Shown in pieces: positions 25,872-35,455 of a stretch of DNA of 41,371 nt (positions are counted from its first letter, which is position 1; each line of letters starts with the position of its first letter). This DNA is from Rugamonas violacea. Lineage in GTDB: Bacteria; Pseudomonadota; Gammaproteobacteria; Burkholderiales; Burkholderiaceae_D. The notes beneath the pieces are model-generated. The model was not told the DNA's origin. It saw only the letters and a program-made list of their open reading frames with translations, and ran no database searches. A program made the translations under genes and the position numbers. The DNA lies in assembly GCF_016461825.1 (NCBI RefSeq), contig NZ_JAEMNU010000036.1, forward strand, positions 1-41,371, in the 5' to 3' direction.

Positions 25872-26026
25872 TCCGCAAGCCGTAGCGACAGGTCCGCGCT
25901 GTGGCGCGAGACGCGCCGCAGCGCGCGCATGCCGAAACGCGCAAACCATCCGCCGTCAAAGTGAGAATGGGTGAGAATTTTTTCCGGAAGTTGGGCGCAC
26001 TATGGCAGCGCAACGCTGACAAAAAC

Positions 26027-26051
26027 GAGTCGACCGAGAGGCCGTCGACTC
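26027..26051. repeat. Perfect 8-bp inverted repeat upstream of the lipoprotein gene
   Basis: GAGTCGAC (26027-26034) and GTCGACTC (26044-26051) are separated by 9 bases and lie 13 bases before the ribosome site of the TTG-start lipoprotein gene. It may be an operator or a 5' leader hairpin. There is no T tract, so it is not a terminator. Confidence 0.35.
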
Positions 26052-26076
26052 AAGTGCCCGCTGAAAGGAAATCAAA

Positions 26077-27189
26077 TTGAAAAAAATCCTCACCCTGCTG
26101 GGCATACTGCTACTGAGCGCCTGCACCACCCCCTTCCATCCCCCCGTCACGGTGCGCGACAGCAAACCCTTCGCCGGCATGGCGCAGTTGCTGGCGGAGA
26201 GTCCGAACAAGCAGCTCGACGTCATCCTGATCCACGGCATGTGCACCCACAACCGGCAATGGGCGGTCAACACCATCAACATCATGGCCAAGGCGGCCGA
26301 CCAGGCCTACATCCCGCTGCCCGCGCCGACCGACAAGGCCGCCCCGTCGGGCCAGGAGATCGAGGTGGTGACCGCCACCACCAAGGTCGGCGGCGGCACG
26401 ATCCGCTTCAACGCGCTGATCTGGTCCGGCCTGACGGCGCCGCTCAAGCAACTGCTCGCCTACGACGACACCGGCACGCCGACCAACTGCGCCGTCGACG
26501 CCGAATGCAAACCGCAGCGCGCCAGTGTCAACGGCAAATTGAAGGACACGCTGCTCAACGACTGCCTGTCCGACGCCATCATCTACCAGGGCGACAGCAA
26601 GGACGTCATCGGCAAGGCGCTGGTTGCCGCCATCACCAACGTCATGGAGGACAAGGCCAAGGCCGGCCGCGACGACGGCGCGGCCGTGCCGCTGGTCCTG
26701 GTGGCCGAAAGCCTCGGCAGCAAGATGACCTTCGACGCGCTCAACAGCATGCTCCAGAACGAGGAGACGCGCGGCAAGCGGGCCGCCAACACGCTGGCCG
26801 ACCGCATCGCCACCCTGTACATGGCCGCCAACCAGCTGCCCCTGCTTAGCCTGGCCGAGCGCGCCACCCGCCTGGCGCTGGAGAACAAACAGATGCGCCG
26901 CACCGACTCGCTGAGCCAGTTCCTCGACCAGTTGCCGAAGCGGCGCAGCATCGTCAGGCCGCTGACGCTGGTGGCCTTCACCGATCCGAACGACCTGCTG
27001 TCCTACCTGCTGCTGCCGGCCCACTACGACAGCAGCAAGGTCGCCATCGCCAACGTCCTGGTCTCCAACGACAAGACCTACTTCGGCCTGCTGGAAAACC
27101 CCTACGCGGCGCACACCGGCTACCTGCAGAACGCCGATGTGGCGCAGGCGATCGTCTGCGGCCTGCCGGACGGCGGCCACTGCAAATAA
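26077..27189 (+). CDS. Lipoprotein with alpha/beta-hydrolase features
   Basis: The 370-residue product starts at a TTG with AAGGA about 9 bases upstream; no ATG gives a better signal peptide. The signal ends in lipobox LLSAC. VILIHGMCTHN (about residues 49-59) is the oxyanion-hole region of the alpha/beta-hydrolase fold. VAESLGS holds the probable nucleophile serine 212 in an atypical A-x-S-x-G elbow rather than G-x-S-x-G. A later FTDPNDLLSY segment and a terminal AAHTGY histidine could complete the triad. Enzyme activity is inferred from this motif order and is not certain. Confidence 0.6.
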   Translation: MKKILTLLGILLLSACTTPFHPPVTVRDSKPFAGMAQLLAESPNKQLDVILIHGMCTHNRQWAVNTINIMAKAADQAYIPLPAPTDKAAPSGQEIEVVTATTKVGGGTIRFNALIWSGLTAPLKQLLAYDDTGTPTNCAVDAECKPQRASVNGKLKDTLLNDCLSDAIIYQGDSKDVIGKALVAAITNVMEDKAKAGRDDGAAVPLVLVAESLGSKMTFDALNSMLQNEETRGKRAANTLADRIATLYMAANQLPLLSLAERATRLALENKQMRRTDSLSQFLDQLPKRRSIVRPLTLVAFTDPNDLLSYLLLPAHYDSSKVAIANVLVSNDKTYFGLLENPYAAHTGYLQNADVAQAIVCGLPDGGHCK

Positions 27190-27327
27190 GCCACAGTGCC
27201 GCGGCGTTGCGGCGGCCGTTGCGGCGCCCGGCGAGGCCGCCATGCGCGACGGCGACGGCGCGGGCGTTGGCGCCGGCGGCGGCGAGGCCGAAGAGCGCAA
27301 GGCGCGCGCCCTCCGGCCAAGCACCGG

Positions 27328-28059
27328 CTAGTGGTTCACTTTCCCCGGCAGCGACAAATTCCCGGACGCGACCTTGAACACGTCGGCCACGCACAGCAGC
27401 GGATTGTGCACGCTGGCGTTGACCCGCAGCGCGGCGGTCACGCCGTCGAAGCCGGCCTCCTGCACGACGCCGATGTCGTCGAACGGCACCCGCACTTCCA
27501 CCGTTCCGCCCTTGAAGCTCGGGCTCCAGCCGGGACTGTCGATCAGGATGGGCAGGCCGGGCCAAGTCTTGGGCAGGTGCGGTTTGCTGCCGCTCGGAAT
27601 ATCGACCACCTTCAACGCGCCCTTGCCGCAAGCCTGGTCCGGCTTCAGCACCACCCAATGCGAATGCCAGGCGCCCAAGGGGGCGGGGAATAGCGGCGTG
27701 TCGTCGAAATCGGGGTGCGAGGTCACGGCGAAGGCCAGAATGCCGCTGCCGGCATCGAAGCCGACGACCGCCGGGTCCATCGTCGTCGGCCAGACGTAGG
27801 AAAACACCGTGCTGCCGCCAAGCTGTCCCGTCGCGCTCGGCTTGTTCGCGCCGGCGGCGCCGGAAACGTGCATGTGGAACACCGCCACATTGCCTTCGGT
27901 GACGATCTTCGCGTGCACAATATCGAAGGGCGCGGCCGTGCCGGCCTGCGGTTTGACCTGGATGCCACCGTTGTGCTCGCCATGGGCCTGGGCCGTCGCG
28001 GCCACGCCTAAGGCCACGCCGGCGCAGGAAATGAGGGAAATGCAGCGCTGTAATGTCAT
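27328..28059 (-). CDS. Secreted protein of unknown function
   Basis: The 243-residue product has a signal peptide (MTLQRCISLISCAGVALGVAATAQA) followed by HGEHNGGIQVKP. The mature part is beta-rich, with VFHMHVSGAAG, the stretch GAWHSHWVV and a C-terminal LPGKVNH; the histidine clusters HGEH, HMH and HSH could bind a metal, but no known motif fits. It is transcribed away from the AraC-type regulator gene, separated by 103 bases, so that regulator is the likely controller. I do not recognise the family. Confidence 0.6.
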   Translation of the reverse strand: MTLQRCISLISCAGVALGVAATAQAHGEHNGGIQVKPQAGTAAPFDIVHAKIVTEGNVAVFHMHVSGAAGANKPSATGQLGGSTVFSYVWPTTMDPAVVGFDAGSGILAFAVTSHPDFDDTPLFPAPLGAWHSHWVVLKPDQACGKGALKVVDIPSGSKPHLPKTWPGLPILIDSPGWSPSFKGGTVEVRVPFDDIGVVQEAGFDGVTAALRVNASVHNPLLCVADVFKVASGNLSLPGKVNH

Positions 28060-28162
28060 GACTATCTTTCGTGAGGTTAAGGAGACAACAGAGCCAGTGT
28101 GAGCCAGACCTCGACGTGATAGGATTCAATTTATCCATTTTTCATACCAATTCGTCCACACC

Positions 28163-29044
28163 ATGGCCATCCCCGCCGCCGCCCCCCTAGACCGACTCGC
28201 CGCCCTGCTCGACCGTTTCCCCGTGCGTGCCCACCTCTTCCACTCCGGCCCCCTGTGCGGCGTCAGCCATTTTGCGGCGCAAGCGGGACGGGGATTTTTG
28301 CATGTGCTGCGCAAGGGCAGCATGGAACTGGCCGCGCCTGCGGGTCCGGGCGGCGCCAGGATCGTCGTCAACGAGCCCAGCCTGTTGCTCTACCCGCGCG
28401 CGCTGACGCACACCTTCCACAACGCGCCGGCCGACGGCCCCGACTTCACTTGCGCCACGCTCGACTTCGACGGCGCCCACCGCCATCCCCTGGTGCGCGC
28501 CCTGCCGCCGCAACTGATTGTGCCGCTGCAGCGGATCGACGGACTCGATGCCACGCTCGCCTTGCTGTTTCGCGAAACCGACCGGGTGCGCTGCGGCCAC
28601 CGCTTGATGGCCGACCGCCTGTTCGACGTGGTGCTGTTACAGGTCTTGCGCTGGTTGCTGGACCATCCCGGCGAAGCGGGCGTCGACTTCGGCCTGATCG
28701 CCGGCTTGGCCGACCCCGCCCTCGCCCGCGTGCTGACCGCCTTGCACCAGCAACCGGGCGCGCCCTGGAGTCTGGAAGCGATGGCGGCCACGGCGGGCAT
28801 GTCGCGCAGCGCCTTCGCGCTGCGCTTCAAGCACTGCATGGAACAGACCCCGGCCGACTATCTGGCCGACTGGCGGCTGGGCATCGCCCAGGCCCAACTG
28901 AGAAAGGGACGCGCGGTCAAGCTGATCGCCGACGAACTCGGCTATGCCAACGCCTCCGGGCTGTCCCGCGCGTTCACGCAGCGCCTGGGCATGTCGCCGC
29001 GCACCTGGTTGATGCAGGCGCGCGAGCCGGCAACTACCTCATAG
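28163..29044 (+). CDS. AraC-family transcriptional regulator
   Basis: The 293-residue product has an N-terminal cupin-like sensing domain (FLHVLRKGSMELAAPAG and onward) and a C-terminal AraC DNA-binding domain with two helix-turn-helix motifs (WSLEAMAATAGMSRSAFALR and LIADELGYANASGLSRAFTQ). The ending GMSPRTWLMQAREPATTS follows the usual family pattern. It lies divergent from the secreted 243-residue protein, which is the likely target. Its 3' end overlaps the tatD gene by 6 bases on the opposite strand. The effector is unknown. Confidence 0.85.
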   Translation: MAIPAAAPLDRLAALLDRFPVRAHLFHSGPLCGVSHFAAQAGRGFLHVLRKGSMELAAPAGPGGARIVVNEPSLLLYPRALTHTFHNAPADGPDFTCATLDFDGAHRHPLVRALPPQLIVPLQRIDGLDATLALLFRETDRVRCGHRLMADRLFDVVLLQVLRWLLDHPGEAGVDFGLIAGLADPALARVLTALHQQPGAPWSLEAMAATAGMSRSAFALRFKHCMEQTPADYLADWRLGIAQAQLRKGRAVKLIADELGYANASGLSRAFTQRLGMSPRTWLMQAREPATTS

Positions 29045-29836
29045 CAAGGCCGCCATACGCGGCAGCGCGGCGCGGGCGTTGGCGCCGGTGGCGGCGGCCA
29101 CCGCGTCGACGGACAGGCCGCGCAACTCGGCCAACACGGCGCCGATGCGGGGAATCTGGTCCGGACTGTTGCGGCCCGGGTGGACCCAGCTCGGCGCAAT
29201 GTCCGGCGCGTCCGTCTCCAGCACGATGGCCGACATCGGCAGTTCGGCCGCCATGCGGCGGATCTGCAGCGCGCGGGTGAAGGTCATGGCGCCGCCGAAG
29301 CCGAGCTTGAAACCGAGGTCGATATAACCCTGCGCCTGCTGGAAGCTGCCGTTGAAGGCGTGGGCGATGCCGCCGGCCGGCCGGATCTGGCGCGCGTGTT
29401 TGAGCACCACATCCTGCGAGCGGCGCACGTGCATCAGCACCGGCAACTCGAAGTCGCGGGCGATGCGCAACTGCTCGCGGAAGAAGTGGATCTGCTTGTC
29501 GCGCATGGCCGGCTCGCTCAGCATCGGAATGAAGAAGTCCAGCCCGATCTCGCCGATCGCCACCATGCGACTGTCGGCCATGGCGGCGCCTACCCGTGCG
29601 CGCAGCGCCAGCAGGTCGTCCTCGCTGGCCTGCGGCACGTAGATCGGATGGATGCCCAGCGCGTAGCAGGCGTTGTCGATGCCGCCGGCCAGCCCGGCCA
29701 CCACGTCGAAATTGGCCCGCTCCACCGCCGGCACCACGATCATCCCGACGCCCTCGGCGCGCGCCAGCGCCGCTTGCGCCGCCGATTCGCCGCCGAATTC
29801 ATGCGCGTCCAGATGACAGTGGGTGTCGATCCACAT
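29039..29836 (-). CDS. tatD: TatD-family metal-dependent DNase
   Basis: TatD-family enzymes are divalent-metal-dependent 3'-exonucleases and deoxyribonucleases of the amidohydrolase superfamily. The 265-residue product shows the metal ligands: His 6 and 8 in DTHCHLD, Glu 96 in GEIGLD, His 136 in LMHVRRS, His 159 in AHAFNGS and Asp 209 in ETDAPD. The gene is read as minus strand and starts 2 bases before the lolD stop, so it is probably in the lolCD operon. The family has several members per genome, so the paralogue is not certain (TatD, YcfH-like). Confidence 0.88.
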   Translation of the reverse strand: MWIDTHCHLDAHEFGGESAAQAALARAEGVGMIVVPAVERANFDVVAGLAGGIDNACYALGIHPIYVPQASEDDLLALRARVGAAMADSRMVAIGEIGLDFFIPMLSEPAMRDKQIHFFREQLRIARDFELPVLMHVRRSQDVVLKHARQIRPAGGIAHAFNGSFQQAQGYIDLGFKLGFGGAMTFTRALQIRRMAAELPMSAIVLETDAPDIAPSWVHPGRNSPDQIPRIGAVLAELRGLSVDAVAAATGANARAALPRMAALL

Positions 29837-29838
29837 GC

Positions 29839-30558
29839 TTACTCCTGATACGGCTGCAGGCCCTCGTCGGTCAGACGCAGGATGCGGTCGCAGCGGCGCG
29901 CCAGTTCGATGTCGTGGGTGACGATGACGAAGGCGGTGCCGAGGGTGCGCGACAGCTCCAGCATCAGATCGAAGATGGTCTGCGCGGTGGCGTGGTCGAG
30001 GTTGCCGGTCGGCTCGTCGGCCAGCACGCAGGCCGGCTGCGTCACCAGCGCGCGCGCCAGGGCGACGCGCTGGCGCTCGCCGCCGGACAATTCGCCCGGC
30101 ACGTGGGTGACCCGCTTGGCCAGGTTGACCCGTGCCAGGATCTGCTGCGCCACGCTGCTCGCCTCGCTGCGTTTGACGCGGCGTATCATCAGCGGCATGG
30201 CGACGTTGTCGAGCGCGGTGAACTCCGGCAGCAGGTGGTGGAACTGGTAGACGAAGCCGAGCGAGGCGTTGCGCAGGTCGCCGCGCGCTTTCTCGTTCAG
30301 GCTGGCGAAGTCCTGGCCCAGCAGGGTGACGCTGCCGCGCGTCGGCGTGTCCAGCCCGCCGAGCAGATGCAGCAGGGTCGACTTGCCGGAGCCGGAGGCG
30401 CCGACGATGGCGACGCGCTCACCGCGCCGCACGTCGATGTCGATGCCGTTCAACACCTGCACCGAATAGCTGCCCTGGGTGAAGGTCTTGCCCAGGCCAC
30501 GGCAGGACAGCACCGGGGTGCTTGTGTCGAAGGTGGGCGATTGGTTCAGATCACTCAT
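29839..30558 (-). CDS. lolD: Lipoprotein-releasing ABC transporter ATPase LolD
   Basis: LolD powers the LolCDE complex that pulls lipoproteins from the inner membrane for delivery to LolA. The 239-residue product has Walker [10 protein letters not shown] (53-61), the ABC signature LSGGERQR (157-164) and Walker B CVLADEP (177-183) with TGNLD after it. It overlaps the lolC stop by 8 bases on the same strand, indicating tight coupling, and is followed by tatD. Confidence 0.95.
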   Translation of the reverse strand: MSDLNQSPTFDTSTPVLSCRGLGKTFTQGSYSVQVLNGIDIDVRRGERVAIVGASGSGKSTLLHLLGGLDTPTRGSVTLLGQDFASLNEKARGDLRNASLGFVYQFHHLLPEFTALDNVAMPLMIRRVKRSEASSVAQQILARVNLAKRVTHVPGELSGGERQRVALARALVTQPACVLADEPTGNLDHATAQTIFDLMLELSRTLGTAFVIVTHDIELARRCDRILRLTDEGLQPYQE

Positions 30559-31816
30559 AGCGCAGCGCCTCCGCAGGTTTGACGCGGGCGGCCCACCAGC
30601 TCGGGTAGATGGTGGCGAGGAAGGCCAGCACCACGGCCACGCCGCCGATCTTGCACACGTCCGGCCAGCGCAGGTCGGACGGCACCGAACTGATGTAGTA
30701 GATATCCTTCGACAAGAACTGCACTCCCAATAAATGTTCGATAAACGGCACGATCACGTCGACGTTGAGCGCCACCAGCACGCCGCCCGCCACACCGCAG
30801 AAGGTGCCCAAAATGCCCACCAGCGCGCCCTGGATCATGAAAATCTTCATGATCGAGCGGGGCGAGGCGCCCAGCGTGCGCAGGATGGCGATGTCGGCCT
30901 GCTTGTCGGTCACCGTCATCACCAGGGTCGAGACCAGGTTGAAGGCGGCCACCGCGATGATCAGGGTGAGGATGATGAACATCATGCGCTTCTCGGTTTG
31001 CACGGCGGCGAACCAGTTGGCGTTGAGCTTGGACCAGTCGCGCATGATCAGGTCACCCGACATGCTGCGTTTCAAATCCAGCGCCACCTGCGGCGCGCGG
31101 TGCATGTCGACCAGGCGCAGACGCAAGCCGGACGGCGCGTCCAGGCGCAGCAGTTTTTCCGCGTCGGTGATGTGGACGAAGGCCAGCGCCGAGTCGAACT
31201 CGTTGTGGCCCGCCTCGAAGATGCCGGTGACGGTGAACGAGCGCATGCGCGGCAGCACGCCGGCCGGCGTGGCCTGGCCCTGCGCCAGCGCCAGGGTGAC
31301 CTTCTCGCCCAGGTTGACGCGCAGCGCGCGCGCCAGCTCGATGCCCAGCACGATGTTGTAGGCGCCCGGCTGCAGCGCGTTGAAGCTGCCGCGCTTGACC
31401 TGCGAGGCGACGTCGGAGACGTTCGGCTCCTGCTCCGGCAGCACGCCACGGATGATCGATGGGCGCAGCACGTCGTCGCGCACCAGCATGCCCTGGGTCT
31501 CGACGAAGGGCGCCGCGCCGGTCACCTCGGGATTGCGGCGCGCCTCGGCGGCGGCGGCGACCCAGTTCGGCATGGCGCCGCGGGCGTCGAAGATCTCGAC
31601 GTGGGCCAGCACCGACAGCATGCGGTCGGTGACCTCCTTCTGAAAGCCGTTCATCACCGACAGCACGACGATCAGGGCCGCCACGCCCAGGCCGATGCCG
31701 GCCATCGAGATCAGCGAGATGAAGGAGATGAAGCTATTGCGGCCGCTGCGCCGGCCGGCGCGGGTGTAGCGCAGGCCGACCAGCCATTCGAACGGCAGAT
31801 TCTGGATAATACTCAT
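30551..31816 (-). CDS. lolC: Lipoprotein-releasing system permease LolC/LolE
   Basis: This is the FtsX-type permease of the Lol system. The 421-residue product begins [20 protein letters not shown] and has four hydrophobic segments: [19 protein letters not shown] near the start, and three in the C-terminal part (from about [17 protein letters not shown] to LLVALN and PTI-like end [11 protein letters not shown]). A large periplasmic domain lies between. The ATG at 31816 has TTTGGAG upstream; the longer reading adds no membrane segment. It encodes a single LolC/E permease followed by lolD, an arrangement seen in betaproteobacteria. Confidence 0.92.
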   Translation of the reverse strand: MSIIQNLPFEWLVGLRYTRAGRRSGRNSFISFISLISMAGIGLGVAALIVVLSVMNGFQKEVTDRMLSVLAHVEIFDARGAMPNWVAAAAEARRNPEVTGAAPFVETQGMLVRDDVLRPSIIRGVLPEQEPNVSDVASQVKRGSFNALQPGAYNIVLGIELARALRVNLGEKVTLALAQGQATPAGVLPRMRSFTVTGIFEAGHNEFDSALAFVHITDAEKLLRLDAPSGLRLRLVDMHRAPQVALDLKRSMSGDLIMRDWSKLNANWFAAVQTEKRMMFIILTLIIAVAAFNLVSTLVMTVTDKQADIAILRTLGASPRSIMKIFMIQGALVGILGTFCGVAGGVLVALNVDVIVPFIEHLLGVQFLSKDIYYISSVPSDLRWPDVCKIGGVAVVLAFLATIYPSWWAARVKPAEALRYE

Positions 31817-32032
31817 GGGCTCCAAAGACGGTGAAAACGTGTGAGCCCGCAGTGTGCCATATAAACAGCGTTCCATGCGTGAAACCCCGGGACTGCCCTA
31901 TGCCAGTGCTGTAACAAGAAGCCCTGGATTTATTACAAACACAACAAAAATGAGCCAAGGGATGGCCGTCGGCAAGCGGGCGCGGCCGCCGTTCACCTTA
32001 CGTCCGGGCACGCATTTCCACTACAATGCCGC

Positions 32033-33097
32033 ATGAAGCAAATTACCCTCGCCCTGCCCTACGCCCTGCCGCCGGCCGAACTGGCCGCCGACCTCCAACG
32101 CGCACTGCACACGCCGGCCCTGGCCGCCCTGCTGTCGCGCACCAGCGCGCGCCGCGTGCAAGCCTGCGACAGCGGCGCCCGCGTGCTGCCGCACGAATCC
32201 TGGCTGGCCGCCCAACTGGGCCTGCGCGCCCAGCCGTCCGCATCCTCGGCGGCGGCCGAGACCGACGCCAGCGCGCCCTTGGCCGGCGCCGTGCTGCACG
32301 GCTACGGCCAGTTGGCGCAGGACGGCCACTGGTTCATCGTCCACCCGATCCACGTGCAAATGGCGCGCACCCACCTGAGCCTGGCCGACCCGCGCGCCCT
32401 GGCGCTGGAAGACGCCGATGGCCGCGTCCTGTTCGCGGCGGCCCAGCCCTACTTCGCCGAGCTGGGCAAGGAGCTGCGCTACGGCGACGCCGGCACTTGG
32501 TTCCTGCGCGCCGACGACTGGGCCGGCCTGGCCACCAGTTCGCCCGACAGCGCCAGCAGCATGAACCTGAGCGACCTGATGCCGGAAGGGCCGAACGCGA
32601 TCGCCTTCCGCAAGCTGCAAAACGAAATCCAGATGCTGTGGTACGAGCACCCGGTCAACGAGGCGCGCCAGGCGCGCGGCCTGCCGCCGGTGAACTCCTT
32701 CTGGATCTGGGGCGGCGCCGGCGCCGCGCCACCTGCGGCCACCCACGCGCTGGCGGTCAACGCCGGCCCGGCCTGGATGATGGCGCTGGCCCGGCCGGCG
32801 CTGCGCGACGTGGCGCTGGCGCAGCTGCTGGACGGCGGCGACGACGCGCCGGCCACCGTGGTCTGCGCCGCGCTGATCGAGCCGGGCATCGCCGGCGACT
32901 GGTCGCAATGGCTGGCGCGCATGCAGCAGCTGGAGCAGGACTGGTTCGCGCCGCTGCTGGCGGCGCTGCAAACGGGCCGCCTCGGCAGCGCCACGCTGAT
33001 CCTCAACCACCGTGGCGCCAGCGCCGAATTCAGCACCAGCAAACTCGCCCAGCGCAAGTTCTGGCACAAGCACACTTTGAAGAACCTCCAGCCATGA
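32033..33097 (+). CDS. RpfE-like protein, annotated as phosphoglycerate mutase-like
   Basis: The 354-residue product resembles the protein encoded beside recJ in Xanthomonas (RpfE), which homology databases often call 'phosphoglycerate mutase' with little evidence. The sequence starts MKQITLALPYALPPAELAAD, contains HGYGQLAQDGHWFIVHPIHVQMARTHL-like segments and a C-terminal LGSATLILNHRGASAEF. It is alanine-rich. The recJ start overlaps its stop as ATGA, so the two are translated together. The biochemical function is unknown; co-occurrence with recJ is the best clue. Confidence 0.7.
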   Translation: MKQITLALPYALPPAELAADLQRALHTPALAALLSRTSARRVQACDSGARVLPHESWLAAQLGLRAQPSASSAAAETDASAPLAGAVLHGYGQLAQDGHWFIVHPIHVQMARTHLSLADPRALALEDADGRVLFAAAQPYFAELGKELRYGDAGTWFLRADDWAGLATSSPDSASSMNLSDLMPEGPNAIAFRKLQNEIQMLWYEHPVNEARQARGLPPVNSFWIWGGAGAAPPAATHALAVNAGPAWMMALARPALRDVALAQLLDGGDDAPATVVCAALIEPGIAGDWSQWLARMQQLEQDWFAPLLAALQTGRLGSATLILNHRGASAEFSTSKLAQRKFWHKHTLKNLQP

Positions 33098-34788
33098 CCC
33101 GCATCGCCACCCGCACCTACCCCTTCCGCGAATCCGAAATGCTGCGCCAGGGCGGCGTCCACCCCGTGCTGGCGCGCCTGTACGCGGCGCGCGGCCTGAC
33201 CGACATGAAGGACCTGTCGAGCGAACTGGCGGCGATGATCCCGCCGGCCGGCCTGCTGCACATCGACGCCGCCGCCGTCTTCCTGGCCGACGCCATCGCC
33301 GCCAACAAGCGCATGTGCATCGTCGCCGACTACGACTGCGACGGCGCCACCGCCTGCGCCACCGCGCTGCGCGGCCTGCGCTCGATGGGCGCCGAGATCG
33401 ACTTCATCGTGCCGAACCGCTTCGAATACGGCTACGGCCTGACGCCGGAGATCGTCGAACTGACCGCGCGCGAGAAGGCGCCCGACATCATCATCACCGT
33501 CGACAACGGCATCGCCAGCATCGACGGCGTGGCCGAGGCCAACCGGCGCGGCATCGAGGTGGTGGTGACCGACCACCACCTGCCGGCCGACACCTTGCCG
33601 GCCGCCCGCGTCATCGTCAACCCCAACCAGCCCGAGTGCGGCTTCCCCAGCAAGCACCTGGCCGGCGTCGGCGTGGTGTTCTACGTGCTGCTGGCCCTGC
33701 GCGCGGAGATGCGCCGGCGCGGCGTGTTCGACGCGCAGAGCCAGCCCAAGCTGGACCACCTGCTCGACCTGGTGGCGCTGGGCACGGTGGCCGACGTGGT
33801 GCGGCTCGACCCCAACAACCGCATCCTGGTGGCGCAGGGCCTCAAGCGCATGCGCGCCGGCCGCATGCACGCCGGCGTGGCCGCGCTGTTCCGCGTCGCC
33901 GGCCGCGAGCCGCGCAGCGCCAGCCCCTTCGACCTCGGCTTCGCGCTGGGGCCACGGCTGAACGCCGCCGGCCGGCTGCAGGACATGTCGCTGGGGATCG
34001 AATGCCTGATCACCGACGACGAGGGCCGCGCCTGGGCGCTGGCCCAGCAGCTCAACGAGATCAACCTGAAACGGCGCGAGATCGAGGCCGAGATGCAGGA
34101 CACCGCCCTGCTCCACCTCGACGAGTTCGAGCCGGCCGCCAGCAGCACCATCTGCGTCTTCGACGACAGCTGGCACCAGGGCGTGATCGGCATCGTCGCC
34201 TCGCGCCTGAAGGAAAAATTCTTCCGCCCGACCATCACCTTCGCGCCCGGCGCCGACGGCTGGATCAAGGGTTCCGGCCGCTCCATCCCCGGCTTCCACC
34301 TGCGCGACGCGCTCGACCTGGTGTCGAAACGCGCGCCCAGCCTGATCGACAAGTTCGGCGGCCACGCCATGGCCGCCGGCCTGACCCTGCGCGCCGAGGC
34401 CTTCGACGCCTTCGCCGCAGCCTTCGAGGCGGTCGGCCGCGCCTGGCTCACCGAACAGCAGCTCGAACGCGTCATCGAGACCGACGGCCCGCTGGAAGAG
34501 GCCTACTACACCACCGACTTCATCGCGCTGATGGCCGGCCAAGTGTGGGGCCAAGGCTTCGCCCCGCCGGTGTTCTGCGACGAGTTCCGCGTGGTCAGCC
34601 AGCGTATTTTGAAGGAGCGCCACCTCAAATTGCTGCTGGAGAAGAACGGCAGCCGCTTCGACGCCATCTGGTTCGGCCACGTCGACTCGCTCGGCGAGCG
34701 CGCCCGCGTCGCCTTCCGCCTCGACGCCAACGAGTACAACGGCGTCACCAAGGTGCAGCTGCTGGTGGAGCACGCCGAGCCGGCCTGA
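33094..34788 (+). CDS. recJ: Single-stranded-DNA-specific exonuclease RecJ
   Basis: RecJ is a 5'-to-3' ssDNA exonuclease of the DHH family used in recombination, mismatch repair and replication restart. The 564-residue product has DYDCDGATAC at 79-88, DNGI at 137-140 and TDHHLP at 159-164, plus the DHHA1 region (GSGRSIPGFHLRDAL) and the FGGHAMAAGL motif. The ATG at 33094 overlaps the upstream stop; the long fused frame from 32026 is only the opposite-phase reading of the rpfE-like gene. Transcription probably starts upstream of rpfE. Confidence 0.96.
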   Translation: MTRIATRTYPFRESEMLRQGGVHPVLARLYAARGLTDMKDLSSELAAMIPPAGLLHIDAAAVFLADAIAANKRMCIVADYDCDGATACATALRGLRSMGAEIDFIVPNRFEYGYGLTPEIVELTAREKAPDIIITVDNGIASIDGVAEANRRGIEVVVTDHHLPADTLPAARVIVNPNQPECGFPSKHLAGVGVVFYVLLALRAEMRRRGVFDAQSQPKLDHLLDLVALGTVADVVRLDPNNRILVAQGLKRMRAGRMHAGVAALFRVAGREPRSASPFDLGFALGPRLNAAGRLQDMSLGIECLITDDEGRAWALAQQLNEINLKRREIEAEMQDTALLHLDEFEPAASSTICVFDDSWHQGVIGIVASRLKEKFFRPTITFAPGADGWIKGSGRSIPGFHLRDALDLVSKRAPSLIDKFGGHAMAAGLTLRAEAFDAFAAAFEAVGRAWLTEQQLERVIETDGPLEEAYYTTDFIALMAGQVWGQGFAPPVFCDEFRVVSQRILKERHLKLLLEKNGSRFDAIWFGHVDSLGERARVAFRLDANEYNGVTKVQLLVEHAEPA

Positions 34789-34806
34789 GCGCGCGCCGGC
34801 CGGCGT

Positions 34807-35361
34807 TCAGCCCATGCGCTGGAACACGCCGTCCTTGTCGACCAGCAGGTGCTTCAAACCGGCCGCCACGTGCAGCACGATCAGCGCCACCAGGACCCAG
34901 GCGATGACGCCGTGGGCATCGAAATACTGCTCGGCCAGATCGTGGTCCGGCACGAACCAGCGCGGCAAGGTCAGGCCGAAGAACACCAGGCCGCGCTTGC
35001 TCAAGGCCGCTCCGATGATGCCGGTCAGCGGCATCAGCGCCATGCACAGGTACAGCAGGCCGTGGGTCAGCCCGGACAGGCGCACCTGCCACGGCGCCAC
35101 GTTGCCCGGCAGCGGCGCCGGCCGATGGCCGAAGCGCCACAGCAGACGCGCCGCGACCAGCCCCGCCGCCACTAGGCCGAAGGATTTGTGCAGCATGAAG
35201 TAGACAGCGCTGCCGGGGTCGTCCTCGATCTCCATCATGTACCAGCCGACGCCGATCAGCACGACGATCAACAGGGCCAGCAGCCAGTGCAGCAAACGGG
35301 CCGGGGCGGCGTAGCGCCAGGCTGGCGCGGTGGGGTGTGACGACGGTTTATATTGGTTCAT
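34807..35361 (-). CDS. Cytochrome b561
   Basis: The 184-residue product is a four-helix membrane cytochrome of the b561 type, which passes electrons from the periplasm or quinol pool. Histidines likely to bind haem are in ARLLHWLLAL, MLHKSFG, THGLLYLCM and IVLHVAAGLKH. The ATG at 35361 has GGAG 7 bases upstream. It follows the metal-efflux genes on the same strand after 94 bases. It may be involved in redox protection linked to metal stress, which is an inference from position. Confidence 0.85.
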   Translation of the reverse strand: MNQYKPSSHPTAPAWRYAAPARLLHWLLALLIVVLIGVGWYMMEIEDDPGSAVYFMLHKSFGLVAAGLVAARLLWRFGHRPAPLPGNVAPWQVRLSGLTHGLLYLCMALMPLTGIIGAALSKRGLVFFGLTLPRWFVPDHDLAEQYFDAHGVIAWVLVALIVLHVAAGLKHLLVDKDGVFQRMG

Positions 35362-35455
35362 CTTGGTTCTCCTGGGTTGGTCCATTACAGTGGCGGCCCA
35401 ATTCGCGCCTACATGGTTCTGCCTTGGTGCTGGTGTTTTCAAATTGCGGATTCGT

